A DNA stretch of 64,000 nt from an uncultured Christensenella sp. (GTDB lineage: Bacteria > Bacillota > Clostridia > Christensenellales > Borkfalkiaceae), in contig CAJTQF010000006.1 of NCBI GenBank assembly GCA_910578565.1, positions 1 through 64,000 of the forward strand. Direction: 5' to 3'. The position numbers were made by a program, and so were the translations under genes. The first letter of the stretch is position 1; every line of letters starts with the position of its first letter. A model generated the notes under the pieces. That model did not search any database, was not told where the DNA came from, and saw only the letters and a program-made list of their open reading frames with translations. Positions 33,030 to 43,200 of this stretch are shown piece after piece.

Positions 33030-33062
33030 GTGGTTGACAGTGGTCATTTAGTGTGTTATTAT
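33030..33062 (+). promoter_or_regulatory. dcw cluster promoter with MraZ-box-like repeats
   Basis: TTGACA (33034-33039) and TATTAT (33057-33062) are 17 bp apart. Three AGTG repeats at 33030, 33039 and 33050 are spaced about one helical turn apart across the -35 region. MraZ represses its own operon through phased short G-rich repeats, so these are the likely binding sites. Confidence 0.65.
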
Positions 33063-33091
33063 GATTACACCGTTACAAAAGGGCAAAGTGT

Positions 33092-33520
33092 ATGTTTTTT
33101 CTTACAGGCGAATATGATCATCAGATCGACGCGAAAAACAGAATAAGAATTCCGTCAAAGCTCAAAGGAAATGAAGACAGGCTTTATTTTTCCAAGGGTA
33201 CAAACGGTTGCATATTTGTTTTTTATGACGCGGCAATTAAGGAAAAACTTGAAAAACTTGAAACGGATATTAAAATCAGCGACGTTGAAAAACAAAAGGG
33301 ATTGCGTGCCTTCACAAAATCTTTGAAGCTGGTTGAAATGGATCCGCAGGGCAGATTAGTGATTCCGCCCGAACTTATAAATTACGGCAAAATCAGGAAA
33401 GACATAAAAATCTGCGGAACAGGTTCGAGAATCGAAATTTGGTCCAAAGAAGTTTATGACGAGTATTTTGCAGGCGTTGACGAGAATTTTGACGATAACT
33501 TCAGCGTCCTTGACATATAA
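33092..33520 (+). CDS. mraZ: Transcriptional regulator MraZ
   Basis: 142 residues made of two AbrB-like halves with the signature D-x3-R: DAKNRIRIP near residue 12 and DPQGRLVIP near 88. It forms a ring that binds repeats before its own gene. It is the first gene of the division cluster; its stop overlaps the rsmH start. Confidence 0.96.
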   Translation: MFFLTGEYDHQIDAKNRIRIPSKLKGNEDRLYFSKGTNGCIFVFYDAAIKEKLEKLETDIKISDVEKQKGLRAFTKSLKLVEMDPQGRLVIPPELINYGKIRKDIKICGTGSRIEIWSKEVYDEYFAGVDENFDDNFSVLDI

Positions 33521-34461
33521 TGAAAAGTTTTGAACATATACCCGTAATGAAAGAGCAGTGTATAGACGGCTTGAACATAAAAAAGGGCGGTGTATATTTT
33601 GACGGCACGGTGGGCGGCGCAGGACATTCATACGAAATTTTGAAACTTTGTACGCCCGGCGGCAGATTAATTGCGACAGATTTGGACGATGATGCGATTG
33701 CGGCGGCAAATCAAAGACTTGCTCCTTTTGCGGGGTCGTTCGACATTTATAAATCTGACTATAAGAATTACGTCGATGTTTTGAAGCTGGCAAAGGTTGA
33801 CGAACTGGACGGCGTAATACTTGATTTCGGCGTTTCAAGCTATCAGCTTGATAATGCGGAAAGGGGATTTTCGTATATGAAACCCCAAGCTCCTTTGGAT
33901 ATGAGAATGGACAGGACGTCTGATCTCACAGCCGAAAAAATTGTAAACAGCTACTCGCAGAAAGATTTAACAAAAATTTTGAGAGAGTACGGCGAAGAAA
34001 GATTTGCATCTGAAATTGCCGCAAACATCGTTAAGGTCAGAACCCGAAAAAATATAGCGACCTGCGGTGAATTGGCGAAAATTATCGAAGACAGCATACC
34101 TGCGAAATTCAAGCAGAACGGACCTTGCGCACGTAAGAGTTTTCAGGCAATAAGAATAGCCGTGAACGGCGAACTCGAAGGTTTGTATGATTGCGTTCTG
34201 GGGCTTACGAGAAGGCTTAAAAAGGGCGGAAGAATTGCGGTTTTAACTTTCCATTCGCTTGAGGACAGAATAGTCAAGCAGGCGTTCAGAATGTTGGAAT
34301 GCGATTGTATTTGCGATAAGAGCTTGCCTGTGTGCGTATGCGGCAAAAAGAAAGAAATTGAAATAATAACGAAAAAGCCTATGACGGCTAGCGAAGAAGA
34401 GATGCGTGTAAATTCGCGCTCTAAGTGCGCTAAACTGAGAATAGCTGAAAAAATAATTTAA
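33520..34461 (+). CDS. rsmH: 16S rRNA (cytosine-1402-N4) methyltransferase
   Basis: 313 residues. SAM-binding FDGTVGGAGHSY is near residue 30 and the family motif LTFHSLEDRIVKQAF near 245. It methylates C1402 in the 30S P site. Coupled to mraZ by a TAATGA overlap, as in most bacteria. Confidence 0.96.
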   Translation: MKSFEHIPVMKEQCIDGLNIKKGGVYFDGTVGGAGHSYEILKLCTPGGRLIATDLDDDAIAAANQRLAPFAGSFDIYKSDYKNYVDVLKLAKVDELDGVILDFGVSSYQLDNAERGFSYMKPQAPLDMRMDRTSDLTAEKIVNSYSQKDLTKILREYGEERFASEIAANIVKVRTRKNIATCGELAKIIEDSIPAKFKQNGPCARKSFQAIRIAVNGELEGLYDCVLGLTRRLKKGGRIAVLTFHSLEDRIVKQAFRMLECDCICDKSLPVCVCGKKKEIEIITKKPMTASEEEMRVNSRSKCAKLRIAEKII

Positions 34462-34485
34462 AATAAATGCGATAAGGAGAAGGAA

Positions 34486-35193
34486 ATGGCAGTCGCACCG
34501 GTTTTAGAAAGAAAAATCAATTTTGAAAGAGAAAGCGAATACGAAGAAGATATGCGCGTTTCGGTTATGACCGACGACGAGCGTCATAATTCAAAGATAA
34601 GCGCAAACTATGCGAAACTTATCAATCCTTCGTGTACGCTTAACGATATAATCGAAAAAAACAGCGAAAGCGTTGCGCCCAAGCAGGAGCTTGATTTTAC
34701 TCCCGCGCGAGTACATGCCCAGAAGCCTTATCTTGTTGAAAACGCGCGTGCAGACGCGGAAATTTTCCGTGCAGATAGCGCCGTGAACAGAAGGCTGACA
34801 AATAAACCCGTCGTCGAAGACGTTGCCGACGAAGAAGAGAACGAGGATCTCCGTCCCACGTCTACAACGATACAGTACAAGACTATGGGCGTTAAAAAGG
34901 GCGAAGAGATAGGTAAAATAGAAAATACCGGCTCTACAAAAAAAGTCCTTTCCAGAAAGAACAAAATTATAATCGCGGCTATTATAAGCGTAGTTGTTGC
35001 GTTGTTTGTACTTATAATTGTTAACTCGGCAATTATTTCAAGCGTCAGTAATGATTTGAACTCGCTTCAGTCTTCGCTTGCAACCGCAACCGAAACATAC
35101 AATTCGTTAAGCGGTGATATGAATGATTACATTGCAAACTTTTCCGAAACGTTGACCGAGTTTGCGCAAAACAACGGTATGATTCTCAAATAA
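34486..35193 (+). CDS. ftsL: FtsL-like division protein with long cytoplasmic part
   Basis: 235 residues, much longer than the usual ~120. A charged cytoplasmic part of about 160 residues precedes one membrane helix (IIIAAIISVVVALFVLIIV, about 164-185) and a short coiled coil (DLNSLQSSLATATETYNSL). The position between rsmH and ftsI and the helix plus coiled-coil end match FtsL, which joins FtsQ and FtsB-like proteins in activating septal synthesis. FtsL is poorly conserved, so this call relies on place and layout. Confidence 0.7.
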   Translation: MAVAPVLERKINFERESEYEEDMRVSVMTDDERHNSKISANYAKLINPSCTLNDIIEKNSESVAPKQELDFTPARVHAQKPYLVENARADAEIFRADSAVNRRLTNKPVVEDVADEEENEDLRPTSTTIQYKTMGVKKGEEIGKIENTGSTKKVLSRKNKIIIAAIISVVVALFVLIIVNSAIISSVSNDLNSLQSSLATATETYNSLSGDMNDYIANFSETLTEFAQNNGMILK

Positions 35194-35206
35194 GGAGATT
35201 GTAACA

Positions 35207-36952
35207 ATTAAAAAAATATTTAAATCGGGATTTTCAATTACGGTTTTACAAAAGAGGTTATTGTCAATGGGATTGGCAATAGCCTTTATTTTTTGCATAA
35301 TTTTAGGCAGGTTGTTTTATGTGCAGGTTGTCTGGGGCAAGGAACTTACCCAAAAAGCAACCGATCAGTGGAACAGGGAAATTCCCGTTATAGCAAGCCG
35401 CGGTGTTATCAGTGACAGAAACGGTGAAATTCTTGCGGGTAATAAAACGTCTTACAGCGTATTTTTGCGCCCTAATGCCGTTGAAAACGCGGAATATACC
35501 GCAACGGTTTTAAGCGGTTTGTTTGAGCTTGATCCGCAAGTTGTCCTTGAAAAAATTAAAAGCGGGAAGGTTTCAGAAATAACTTTGGCAAGACAGGTTT
35601 CCAAGGAGAGCGTTGAAAAACTTGTGCCCTATGATTTACCGGGCGTTTACTATTCCCGTGACAATACAAGACAGTATACTTACAATGAAGCGCTTTGTCA
35701 GGTGCTGGGTTTTACGGCAAACGACGGCACGGGGCTTTCGGGCGTTGAAAAATATTATAATGAAATTTTAAGCGGTACCAACGGTGAGATAATGTATTCT
35801 ACCGATATAGTCGGTATTGAAACGGAAAAATCCGTTGTAATTTACAGCGAAGCAAAGGACGGAGATGAGTTAAGGCTTACAATAGATATAGACATTCAGC
35901 TTGCCGTAGAAGAGGCCTTAAAACGGACGTACGTTTCAAGTAATGCAAAAGCCGCGTCTTGCGTGGTTTTGAATCCGCAGAATTTTGAAATACTTGCTAT
36001 GGCAAATTTCCCTTCGTACGATTTAAATAACGTGCCGCGGGACGATAAGGATACTTTAAACGCACAGTCAAGAAACAGTGTAGTCTGCGATATTTACGAG
36101 CCCGGTTCAACTTTTAAAGTGGTTACCGCTGCGGCAAATATAGAAGAGTATTTGAAGGGCAATAAAAAGGCTTTTTCAAACTCCTACATATTCAATTCGA
36201 GCAGGACAAGAACGGTAGACGGCACTAAAATCAAATGTTGGTCGGACCATTCGAACGGTAAACATTCAAACCAGACTCTTGCGGAAGCGTTGAATAACAG
36301 TTGTAACCCTTGCTTTACTGACATGGCTTTATCTCTCGGTACGGAGACTTTTTACAATTACCTTACTTCGTTTGGTTTCGGTAACGTAACGGGGCTTGAT
36401 TTTAACGGAGAAGCTCTCGGAATGTTGGTTCCGCAGTCGCTTGTAAGGGACTGCGATCTGGCGCGAATCGGTTTCGGACAGACGGTAGCGGTAACGGGAA
36501 TACAGCTTGCCTGTGCGGTTGCCGCGTCCGTAAACGGCGGATATTATTATCTGCCAAGGCTTTTAAAATCGGTTATAACTTCCGGCGGGAAAGCGGAAAG
36601 TAACAAACCGGTTGTTTTGAACAGACCTATAAGCTCCGAAGCGTCGTCGATACTGGCGTCAATGCTTGAAGGCGTTGTTTCGGAAGGCAGTGGTTCGAAA
36701 GCGTATATCGAAGGTTACAGAGTAGGCGGCAAAACAGGCACGGCGCAAAAATACGAAAACGGTCACGTTGCCGTAGGTAAGTACGTTTCGTCGTTCTGCG
36801 GCTTTTTCCCTGCGGACAATCCGCAATATCTTGCGCTTATTATTGTTGACGAACCCGAAGGGGTATACTACGGCAGTACGGTTGCCGCGCCTGTCGCAAA
36901 AGAAATTTTCAGCGATATTATCGGTATAAAAAACATTCAGCCTTACGCATAA
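35207..36952 (+). CDS. ftsI: Division transpeptidase, class B PBP (FtsI/SpoVD type)
   Basis: 581 residues if translation starts at the ATT at 35207, which has AAGGAG 9 bases ahead and gives a basic N-terminus (KKIFKSG) before the membrane helix. An ATG at 35261 would begin directly at the helix. Active-site motifs are present: STFK (Ser near 300), SCN and KTGTAQ. No C-terminal PASTA domain is present, which fits FtsI more than SpoVD. It cross-links septal peptidoglycan together with FtsW. Confidence 0.9.
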   Translation: MKKIFKSGFSITVLQKRLLSMGLAIAFIFCIILGRLFYVQVVWGKELTQKATDQWNREIPVIASRGVISDRNGEILAGNKTSYSVFLRPNAVENAEYTATVLSGLFELDPQVVLEKIKSGKVSEITLARQVSKESVEKLVPYDLPGVYYSRDNTRQYTYNEALCQVLGFTANDGTGLSGVEKYYNEILSGTNGEIMYSTDIVGIETEKSVVIYSEAKDGDELRLTIDIDIQLAVEEALKRTYVSSNAKAASCVVLNPQNFEILAMANFPSYDLNNVPRDDKDTLNAQSRNSVVCDIYEPGSTFKVVTAAANIEEYLKGNKKAFSNSYIFNSSRTRTVDGTKIKCWSDHSNGKHSNQTLAEALNNSCNPCFTDMALSLGTETFYNYLTSFGFGNVTGLDFNGEALGMLVPQSLVRDCDLARIGFGQTVAVTGIQLACAVAASVNGGYYYLPRLLKSVITSGGKAESNKPVVLNRPISSEASSILASMLEGVVSEGSGSKAYIEGYRVGGKTGTAQKYENGHVAVGKYVSSFCGFFPADNPQYLALIIVDEPEGVYYGSTVAAPVAKEIFSDIIGIKNIQPYA

Positions 36953-36963
36953 CGGAGGAAAAT

Positions 36964-38400
36964 ATGAATCTTTTACAACTTTTACAAACGGTCGGATACA
37001 AAGAAATTTTCGGTAACGCCGACGTGGAAATTTCAGGGTTGTGTGCGGATAGTCGCAAAGTTACCGACGGCGACCTGTTTTTTTGTTATGCCGGCGGACA
37101 AAATGATTCTCATCTGTTCATAGACGAAGCGGTTAAAGCGGGGGCAGCCGCAGTGGTGTGCGAGCGCAAATTGAATTGCAAAATTCCGCAGATTATCGTG
37201 GGCGACGGCAGGGGTGCGGTTGCCTTATTTGCCCGCGCTTTTTACGGCTATGCCGATAAAAAACTTAAAATCGTGGCAATCACCGGAACTAACGGCAAAA
37301 CGACTACTACATATATGCTTGAAAGCATTTTTAAAGCGGCGGGCAAAAGTTGCGGCGTTATAGGTACGTTGGGCATAAGTTATGCCGATAAATTTGTCGC
37401 GCCGGAGCTGACGACTCCCGACCCTGTGTTTTTACACGGGATATTTGCGGATATGGTGCGCTGTGGCGTACAGTTCGTTTTTATGGAAGTTTCGGCACAC
37501 GCCATATATTTTGATAAAATAAGCGGGTTAAATTTCGAAGTGGGCATCTTTACCAACTGTACTCAGGACCATCTTGATTTTTTCGGGAATATGCGCGATT
37601 ATGCAGAGTGTAAACATAAACTGTTTGCCGATAAAAAATGTAAATATTCGGTTGTCAATTCGGACGACGGTTTGGGGCAAAAATTGTTGTTGGAACTTGA
37701 CGACTGTATAAGTTACGGTTTGCAAAATCCTGCCGACGTTTTTGCCGTGGATATAGTGGAACGCATTGACGGGACAACTTTTGTTATAAATCTTTTTGAC
37801 GAGTTGTATGAAATTAATCTCAATATTCCCGCGCGACACAATGTTTATAACGCTATGGCGGCGGCAATGTGTGCAAAACTTCTCGGGATAAAAACGGAGT
37901 ACGTTGCAAACGGTTTAAGCAATCTCAAAAAGGTGGCGGGCAGGCTCGAACACGTAGCTAAGTATAACGGCGCCGATATTTTTGTGGATTTTGCTCATAC
38001 GCCGGACGGATTGGAAAAATCTTTGCAAGCATTAAAAAAACTGTGTGAAGGCAGAATGTATTGCCTGTTCGGGTGCGGCGGCAACAGGGACAGTTCAAAA
38101 CGTCCTTTAATGGGTAAAATTGCGGCGAAATACGCAGATTTTTGCATTATTACGTCTGACAATCCGCGATTCGAAGACCCTTACGACATTATAACGCAGA
38201 TAGAAGAAGGTATAAAACCTACGGGTAAATCTTACGTAACTGTCACCGAAAGAGAGACCGCCACAGAGTACGCCATTAAACTCTTGGAAAAGGGCGATAT
38301 CCTTCTCGTTGCGGGGAAGGGTGGTGAATACTATCAGGAAATTATGGGAATAAAACATAGCTATAACGACAATACGGTTATTAAAAAAATTATCGGTTGA
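36964..38400 (+). CDS. murE: UDP-MurNAc-tripeptide synthetase, meso-DAP type
   Basis: 478 residues. ATP-binding TGTNGKTTTT near residue 111 and the C-terminal DNPRFEDP, in which DNPR is the mark of enzymes that add meso-diaminopimelate rather than lysine. It adds the third residue of the stem peptide. GGAGG lies before the ATG. MurF would usually follow but does not. Confidence 0.95.
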   Translation: MNLLQLLQTVGYKEIFGNADVEISGLCADSRKVTDGDLFFCYAGGQNDSHLFIDEAVKAGAAAVVCERKLNCKIPQIIVGDGRGAVALFARAFYGYADKKLKIVAITGTNGKTTTTYMLESIFKAAGKSCGVIGTLGISYADKFVAPELTTPDPVFLHGIFADMVRCGVQFVFMEVSAHAIYFDKISGLNFEVGIFTNCTQDHLDFFGNMRDYAECKHKLFADKKCKYSVVNSDDGLGQKLLLELDDCISYGLQNPADVFAVDIVERIDGTTFVINLFDELYEINLNIPARHNVYNAMAAAMCAKLLGIKTEYVANGLSNLKKVAGRLEHVAKYNGADIFVDFAHTPDGLEKSLQALKKLCEGRMYCLFGCGGNRDSSKRPLMGKIAAKYADFCIITSDNPRFEDPYDIITQIEEGIKPTGKSYVTVTERETATEYAIKLLEKGDILLVAGKGGEYYQEIMGIKHSYNDNTVIKKIIG

Positions 38401-38404
38401 ATTA

Positions 38405-39349
38405 ATGAAACTTTATATTTGGGGAATGTTGGCGGCGTTTTTGGCGTCGCTTACGCTGATGATGATTATACTGCCGATATTGAAAAGGCTTAAAGCCGGG
38501 CAGTATATCCTTGGATACGTTAAAGAACATAAAAATAAAAGCGGTACGCCGACAATGGGCGGACTTGCTTTTATTGTTGCTATTATAGTTGTCGGATTTT
38601 GTTTTTTCGGGTTTAAAGACATCAGGGTAAATTTGACTTTGTCTGTAACGGCGGGGTTTACAGTCGTAGGTTTTTTGGATGATTTTTTAAAGATTTACCG
38701 TAAGGACAACGGCGGGTTAAAGCCTTATCAGAAAATTATTTTTCAGGTGGCGATTGCAACGGTTGCCGCAGTGTTCTGCTATTTAAATGATTTGTGTTAT
38801 GTTTATCTTCCTTTTGCAGGCGGCAAATCGGTGTTTTTGGGCTGGGGAATAATTCCGCTTGTAATTTTGATTTTTACCGCTACGGTAAATTGCGTAAACC
38901 TTACGGACGGGCTTGACGGATTGGCGGGAGGAACGTCAACGGCTTATCTTTTTATAATGGGGCTAATATTGATCGTTCAGTCGGACAAGTCGTCTCTCTT
39001 ATGCTTTATCTCCGTTGGCGCGATTGCAGCGTTTTTGCTGTTTAATGCAAACCGAGCTTCGGTATTTATGGGCGACACGGGTTCGTTGGCTCTCGGCGGA
39101 TTTATCTCGTGCATTTCCGTATTTTCGGGAAATTCTCTTTATATTCCGCTGCTCGGAATAATGTTCGTGGTTTCAGGAATATCGGTAATAGTACAGGTAA
39201 TATATTATAAACGGACAAGGCGTCGAGTGTTTTTAATGGCACCCCTGCATCATCACTTTCAGATGAAGGGATATACAGAGTGTAAAATTACTTACGCTTA
39301 CGTATTGATTACCGCTCTTGTCGGAATATTATCATTATTATTTGTGTGA
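38405..39349 (+). CDS. mraY: Phospho-MurNAc-pentapeptide transferase
   Basis: 314 residues with about 10 membrane helices. Conserved parts are DDFLKIYRKDNGGLKPYQK, NLTDGLDGLAGG, GDTGSLALGG and MAPLHHHFQMKG. It moves phospho-MurNAc-pentapeptide to undecaprenyl phosphate, making lipid I at the inner side of the membrane. Confidence 0.96.
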   Translation: MKLYIWGMLAAFLASLTLMMIILPILKRLKAGQYILGYVKEHKNKSGTPTMGGLAFIVAIIVVGFCFFGFKDIRVNLTLSVTAGFTVVGFLDDFLKIYRKDNGGLKPYQKIIFQVAIATVAAVFCYLNDLCYVYLPFAGGKSVFLGWGIIPLVILIFTATVNCVNLTDGLDGLAGGTSTAYLFIMGLILIVQSDKSSLLCFISVGAIAAFLLFNANRASVFMGDTGSLALGGFISCISVFSGNSLYIPLLGIMFVVSGISVIVQVIYYKRTRRRVFLMAPLHHHFQMKGYTECKITYAYVLITALVGILSLLFV

Positions 39350-39356
39350 GGAACAA

Positions 39357-40709
39357 ATGTATTTCAAAAATCAAAAATTTATGGTAGCAGGAATGTCGAA
39401 GTCGGGGGAAAGCAGCGCGCGGTTTTTGCTCGACAGGGGGGCGGAAGTATTTGTTTACGACGACGTTATCAACGACAATATTATCGCCGTAATGAACGGT
39501 CTGGCAACGGACGGGGCGCATATAGTTACGGCTGAAACTTATGCCGACGCGATAGGCGCGTGTGATATTCTTGTTGTAAGTCCGGGGATTCCCATAGACA
39601 ACCCTTTGCCCGTTGCGTTCAGAAAACAGGGTAAACCTATTATAGGCGAAGAAGAATTGGGGGCGCTGTATCTCCGCGCGACATCTATAGCCGTAACGGG
39701 AACGAACGGCAAAACCACTACCGTCTCTATGATGAATTCGGTTTTGGAAAATGCGGGTAAAAATTCGGTAGCCTGCGGAAATATTGGCAATCCGCTTGTA
39801 GGTGTGGTTGAAAAACTGGATTTTGACGATTATGCGGTAATTGAAATTTCGTCATTCCAGCTGGAGACTCTTTCAAGTCTTCGTCCACATATTGCGGTTA
39901 TTACCAACATATCGGAAGACCATTTGAACCGCCATTACAATATGGAAAATTACATATTTTTGAAAAACAAAATTCTCCGCAATCTGAGAGAGAGCGAGTA
40001 CGCCGTTTTAAATTACGACGACGAGACGGTAAGGGGCTTTTCTCAGACCACTAAGGCGAAGGTGGTATATTTTTCAATAAAAGGACGCATTGACGGAGCT
40101 TATTATGAAAACGGCGCAATTTATTTCAACGGCGAAAAATATTTTGACGTTGAAGATATGATGATAAGCGGTGAACACAATATAAAAAATGCGCTTGCCT
40201 GCGTTGCTTGCGCTCATATATTGGGACTTGACAAGTCAAAGGTTGCCGAAGCGCTTTGCGGGTTTAAAGGCATTAAGCACCGCATTGAACAGATACGCAA
40301 GGTAAACGGAGTAACTTATATTGACGATAGTAAGGGGACCAATGTTGACGCGACTTTAAAGGCGGCGGCGGCAATGGGTGAACCTACCATAATTCTGCTC
40401 GGCGGTCAGGACAAAGGCTATGATTACGAACCTTTATTTGAATCTCTTAAAACCGGCAGAATTATTCATGCGGTTCTTTACGGCGAAAACAGATTTAAAC
40501 TTTTGAATGCGGCTATAAAGTCGGGGTTCGTAAGTTTTTCGCTTTGCGCCGAATTTAACGCAGCTGTAAATCTTGCGCAGTTTATCGCGAAGTCTGGACA
40601 GACCGTTTTGTTAAGTCCCGCAAGTTCCAGCTTTGACAGTTTTGCGAATTATGAAGAACGCGGCGACGCTTTCAAAAAAATAGTGGACGGAATAAATGAA
40701 GTTTCATAA
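39357..40709 (+). CDS. murD: UDP-MurNAc-L-alanine:D-glutamate ligase
   Basis: 450 residues from the ATG at 39357, which has GAGG before it; an upstream in-frame start at 39318 would overlap mraY. ATP-binding VTGTNGKTTT near residue 120 and IDDSKGTNVDATLKA near 320 are typical. It adds D-glutamate, supplied by MurI encoded just upstream of the cluster. Confidence 0.95.
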   Translation: MYFKNQKFMVAGMSKSGESSARFLLDRGAEVFVYDDVINDNIIAVMNGLATDGAHIVTAETYADAIGACDILVVSPGIPIDNPLPVAFRKQGKPIIGEEELGALYLRATSIAVTGTNGKTTTVSMMNSVLENAGKNSVACGNIGNPLVGVVEKLDFDDYAVIEISSFQLETLSSLRPHIAVITNISEDHLNRHYNMENYIFLKNKILRNLRESEYAVLNYDDETVRGFSQTTKAKVVYFSIKGRIDGAYYENGAIYFNGEKYFDVEDMMISGEHNIKNALACVACAHILGLDKSKVAEALCGFKGIKHRIEQIRKVNGVTYIDDSKGTNVDATLKAAAAMGEPTIILLGGQDKGYDYEPLFESLKTGRIIHAVLYGENRFKLLNAAIKSGFVSFSLCAEFNAAVNLAQFIAKSGQTVLLSPASSSFDSFANYEERGDAFKKIVDGINEVS

Positions 40710-41883
40710 ACGCGTAAAAGCGTCGGCTACAAATAAATCTGCTCCTGCGGCGGTAAAGCCGGAAAAGCTGTTTGCTTCCGCGGGATTGGCGGGTAAAAAA
40801 CTCACAAAAGCGGGAGATATCCCGCTTTTAATTTGTGTTTTTGTTATGGCATGCTTCGGTTGTCTGATGATATATTCCGCCAGCTCTTATACAGCCGAAG
40901 TCCTTTATAACGACAGTCTTTATTTTGTTAAAAAACAACTCTTGGGCGTGGGGCTCGGTACTGCGGCTATGGTGGGGATGTGTTTTTTGCCTTATCGCAA
41001 ACTTATGAAGTTCAGGTATGCCGCAATAATAATTGCCGCAATTTTACTGTGTCTTGTATTCGTTCCTGTAATAGGTATTACAAATTACGGTGCAACAAGG
41101 TGGATAGGTTTCGGCGGGATAACGCTTCAGCCTTCCGAAATAGCAAAATACGCCTTTGCGCTTTTCGCCGCCGCTTACTTTGCAAAAAACCACGAAAAAG
41201 TTAAAACGGTAAAGGGCATTTTGCCTGTGCTCGGCGTTGGCTTGGGCTTTTGCGGGCTGATAATAATAGAGCCGAATATGTCCATTACAATGTGCGTCGG
41301 ATTATTGATGCTCAGCCTGATTTTTTTAAGCGGAACAAATCTCAAAACTTTTTTGATTATTTTAATTCCGTTTGCCGTTGCAATTCCCGTGCTGATAATA
41401 TTAGAGCCGTACAGATTGCAAAGACTTAGCGCGTTTATCGACCCTTGGGCTTCGCCAAAAGACGAAGGATATCAGTTAATCCAGTCGCTTTACGCGCTTG
41501 GAAACGGCGGAATGTTCGGTACGGGGCTTTTTAATTCCACCCAAAAGTACAGATTTTTACCTTTTGCGGAAAGCGATTTCATTTTGGCGATTATGGGCGA
41601 AGAACTTGGGTTTTTCGGTCTGGCGATATTCTTTTTATGTTGCGGATTTATTGTATATAGGGGATTTAAAATTGCAAGGCGCTGCCGGAACAGGTTCGGC
41701 TATCTTTTGGCTATGGGCTTTACGTTGGTTTACGGAATACAGGTCGTTATAAACGCGCTTGTCGTCAGCGGCGCTATACCGCCTACGGGGTTGCCTTTGC
41801 CGCTTATAAGCAGCGGAAACACTTCACTGATTATAACAATGGCTTCAGTCGGCGTATTATTCAATATATCCCGCAACAATTAA
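40696..41883 (+). CDS. ftsW: Septal peptidoglycan glycosyltransferase FtsW
   Basis: 395 residues, SEDS family, about 10 membrane helices after a ~45-residue basic N-terminus. The conserved exterior loop GYQLIQSLYALGNGGMFGTG, the FLPFAESDFILAIMGEELG stretch and PTGLPLPLISSG near the end are present. It polymerises lipid II with FtsI. It overlaps murD by 14 bp. MurG usually follows but is absent. Confidence 0.95.
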   Translation: MKFHKRVKASATNKSAPAAVKPEKLFASAGLAGKKLTKAGDIPLLICVFVMACFGCLMIYSASSYTAEVLYNDSLYFVKKQLLGVGLGTAAMVGMCFLPYRKLMKFRYAAIIIAAILLCLVFVPVIGITNYGATRWIGFGGITLQPSEIAKYAFALFAAAYFAKNHEKVKTVKGILPVLGVGLGFCGLIIIEPNMSITMCVGLLMLSLIFLSGTNLKTFLIILIPFAVAIPVLIILEPYRLQRLSAFIDPWASPKDEGYQLIQSLYALGNGGMFGTGLFNSTQKYRFLPFAESDFILAIMGEELGFFGLAIFFLCCGFIVYRGFKIARRCRNRFGYLLAMGFTLVYGIQVVINALVVSGAIPPTGLPLPLISSGNTSLIITMASVGVLFNISRNN

Positions 41884-41939
41884 CATTAAGCTCTCATTTT
41901 TCCATATAATGGAGTATATTTTACATACTCGGAGTTAAT

Positions 41940-43196
41940 ATGGAAAAATACATTATAAACGGAGGAAACAAGCTATACGGAAGCGTGAAAATTCAAGCAG
42001 CAAAAAATTCAGTGCTTCCTATACTTGCCGCAACGGTTTTAACCGACGGAGAAGTTAAAATTTTAAACGTACCGCAAATATCCGACGTAAAGAATATGAT
42101 AAATATTCTTACCTGTCTGGGTTGTAAAGCCGTGTACGAAAATGACAGTATAAAAATAGACAGTTCGTCTGCGGATTGTTTTGAGATACCAAGCGCGCTT
42201 GCTCACGAGTTGCGCTCTTCGGTTTTTTTATTGGGATCTGTAATATCCCGTTTTCATAGAGCAAAAATAGCGTACCCGGGCGGTTGCGATATTGGTTTGA
42301 GACCTGTGGATTTGCATCTTACGGGTCTTAAAAGGCTGGGTGTGGAAATTACCGAAAAAAACGGCTATATTATGTGCAAGTGTGACAAGCTGTGCGGAAA
42401 CGAGATTATGCTTGACTGTCCCAGCGTCGGCGCAACAGAAAATATTATACTTGCCGCGGTAAAAGCGGAAGGCACAACTGTTATTAAAAACGCGGCACGC
42501 GAACCCGAAATTGAAGATTTACAAAGATTTCTAAATTGTATAGGAGCGAAAGTTTCCGGCGCGGGTAGCGGTACGGTAATAGTAGAAGGTGTAAAGTTAC
42601 TCGGCGGCTGTGAGTTTTTGCCCATTCCGGACAGGATTGAAGCGGGTACTTTTTTGATTGCGGCGGCAATGTGCGGCGGCAGAGTCGCGGTTGAAGGCGC
42701 CTGTCCAGAAAATATAAGTTCGCTTTTACATAAATTGCGGGAAAACGGTTGCAAAATCAATATAAACAATGATAAAATAATATTGGAAAATGACAGAAGG
42801 CTGTCTTCGGTAAAAACAATCGAAACCCAACCTTATCCCGGTTTTCCGACCGATTTGCAAGCGCAGATGACTGCGCTTTGCGGTTTGTGCGGCGGACATT
42901 CCATTGTAACCGAAAATCTTTTTGAAACAAGGTTCAAGTATGTCCCCGAACTCAGAAAAATGGGCGCGGATATTACGGTGATAGACAGGAACGCTTTTGT
43001 ACGCGGAGTAGAGAAGTATAAGGGTGCTGCGGTTGTTGCGTGCGATTTGCGCGGCGGCGCGGCTCTGGTTCTTGCAGGGCTTGCTGCGGAAGGGAGAAGC
43101 GAAGTTCTGGATATTTCCCATATCGACAGGGGCTACGGCTCTTTCGAATACAAACTGAGAAATCTTGGAGCAGATATAGTAAGAGTATCCGTTTAA
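41940..43196 (+). CDS. murA: UDP-GlcNAc enolpyruvyl transferase
   Basis: 418 residues. K21-N22 in AAKNSVLP and the active-site Cys in PGGCDIGLRPVD (the fosfomycin target, here Cys and not Asp) are present. It starts peptidoglycan precursor synthesis. It lies 56 bp after ftsW, between the FtsW and FtsQ genes. Confidence 0.95.
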   Translation: MEKYIINGGNKLYGSVKIQAAKNSVLPILAATVLTDGEVKILNVPQISDVKNMINILTCLGCKAVYENDSIKIDSSSADCFEIPSALAHELRSSVFLLGSVISRFHRAKIAYPGGCDIGLRPVDLHLTGLKRLGVEITEKNGYIMCKCDKLCGNEIMLDCPSVGATENIILAAVKAEGTTVIKNAAREPEIEDLQRFLNCIGAKVSGAGSGTVIVEGVKLLGGCEFLPIPDRIEAGTFLIAAAMCGGRVAVEGACPENISSLLHKLRENGCKININNDKIILENDRRLSSVKTIETQPYPGFPTDLQAQMTALCGLCGGHSIVTENLFETRFKYVPELRKMGADITVIDRNAFVRGVEKYKGAAVVACDLRGGAALVLAGLAAEGRSEVLDISHIDRGYGSFEYKLRNLGADIVRVSV

Positions 43197-43200
43197 ACTT

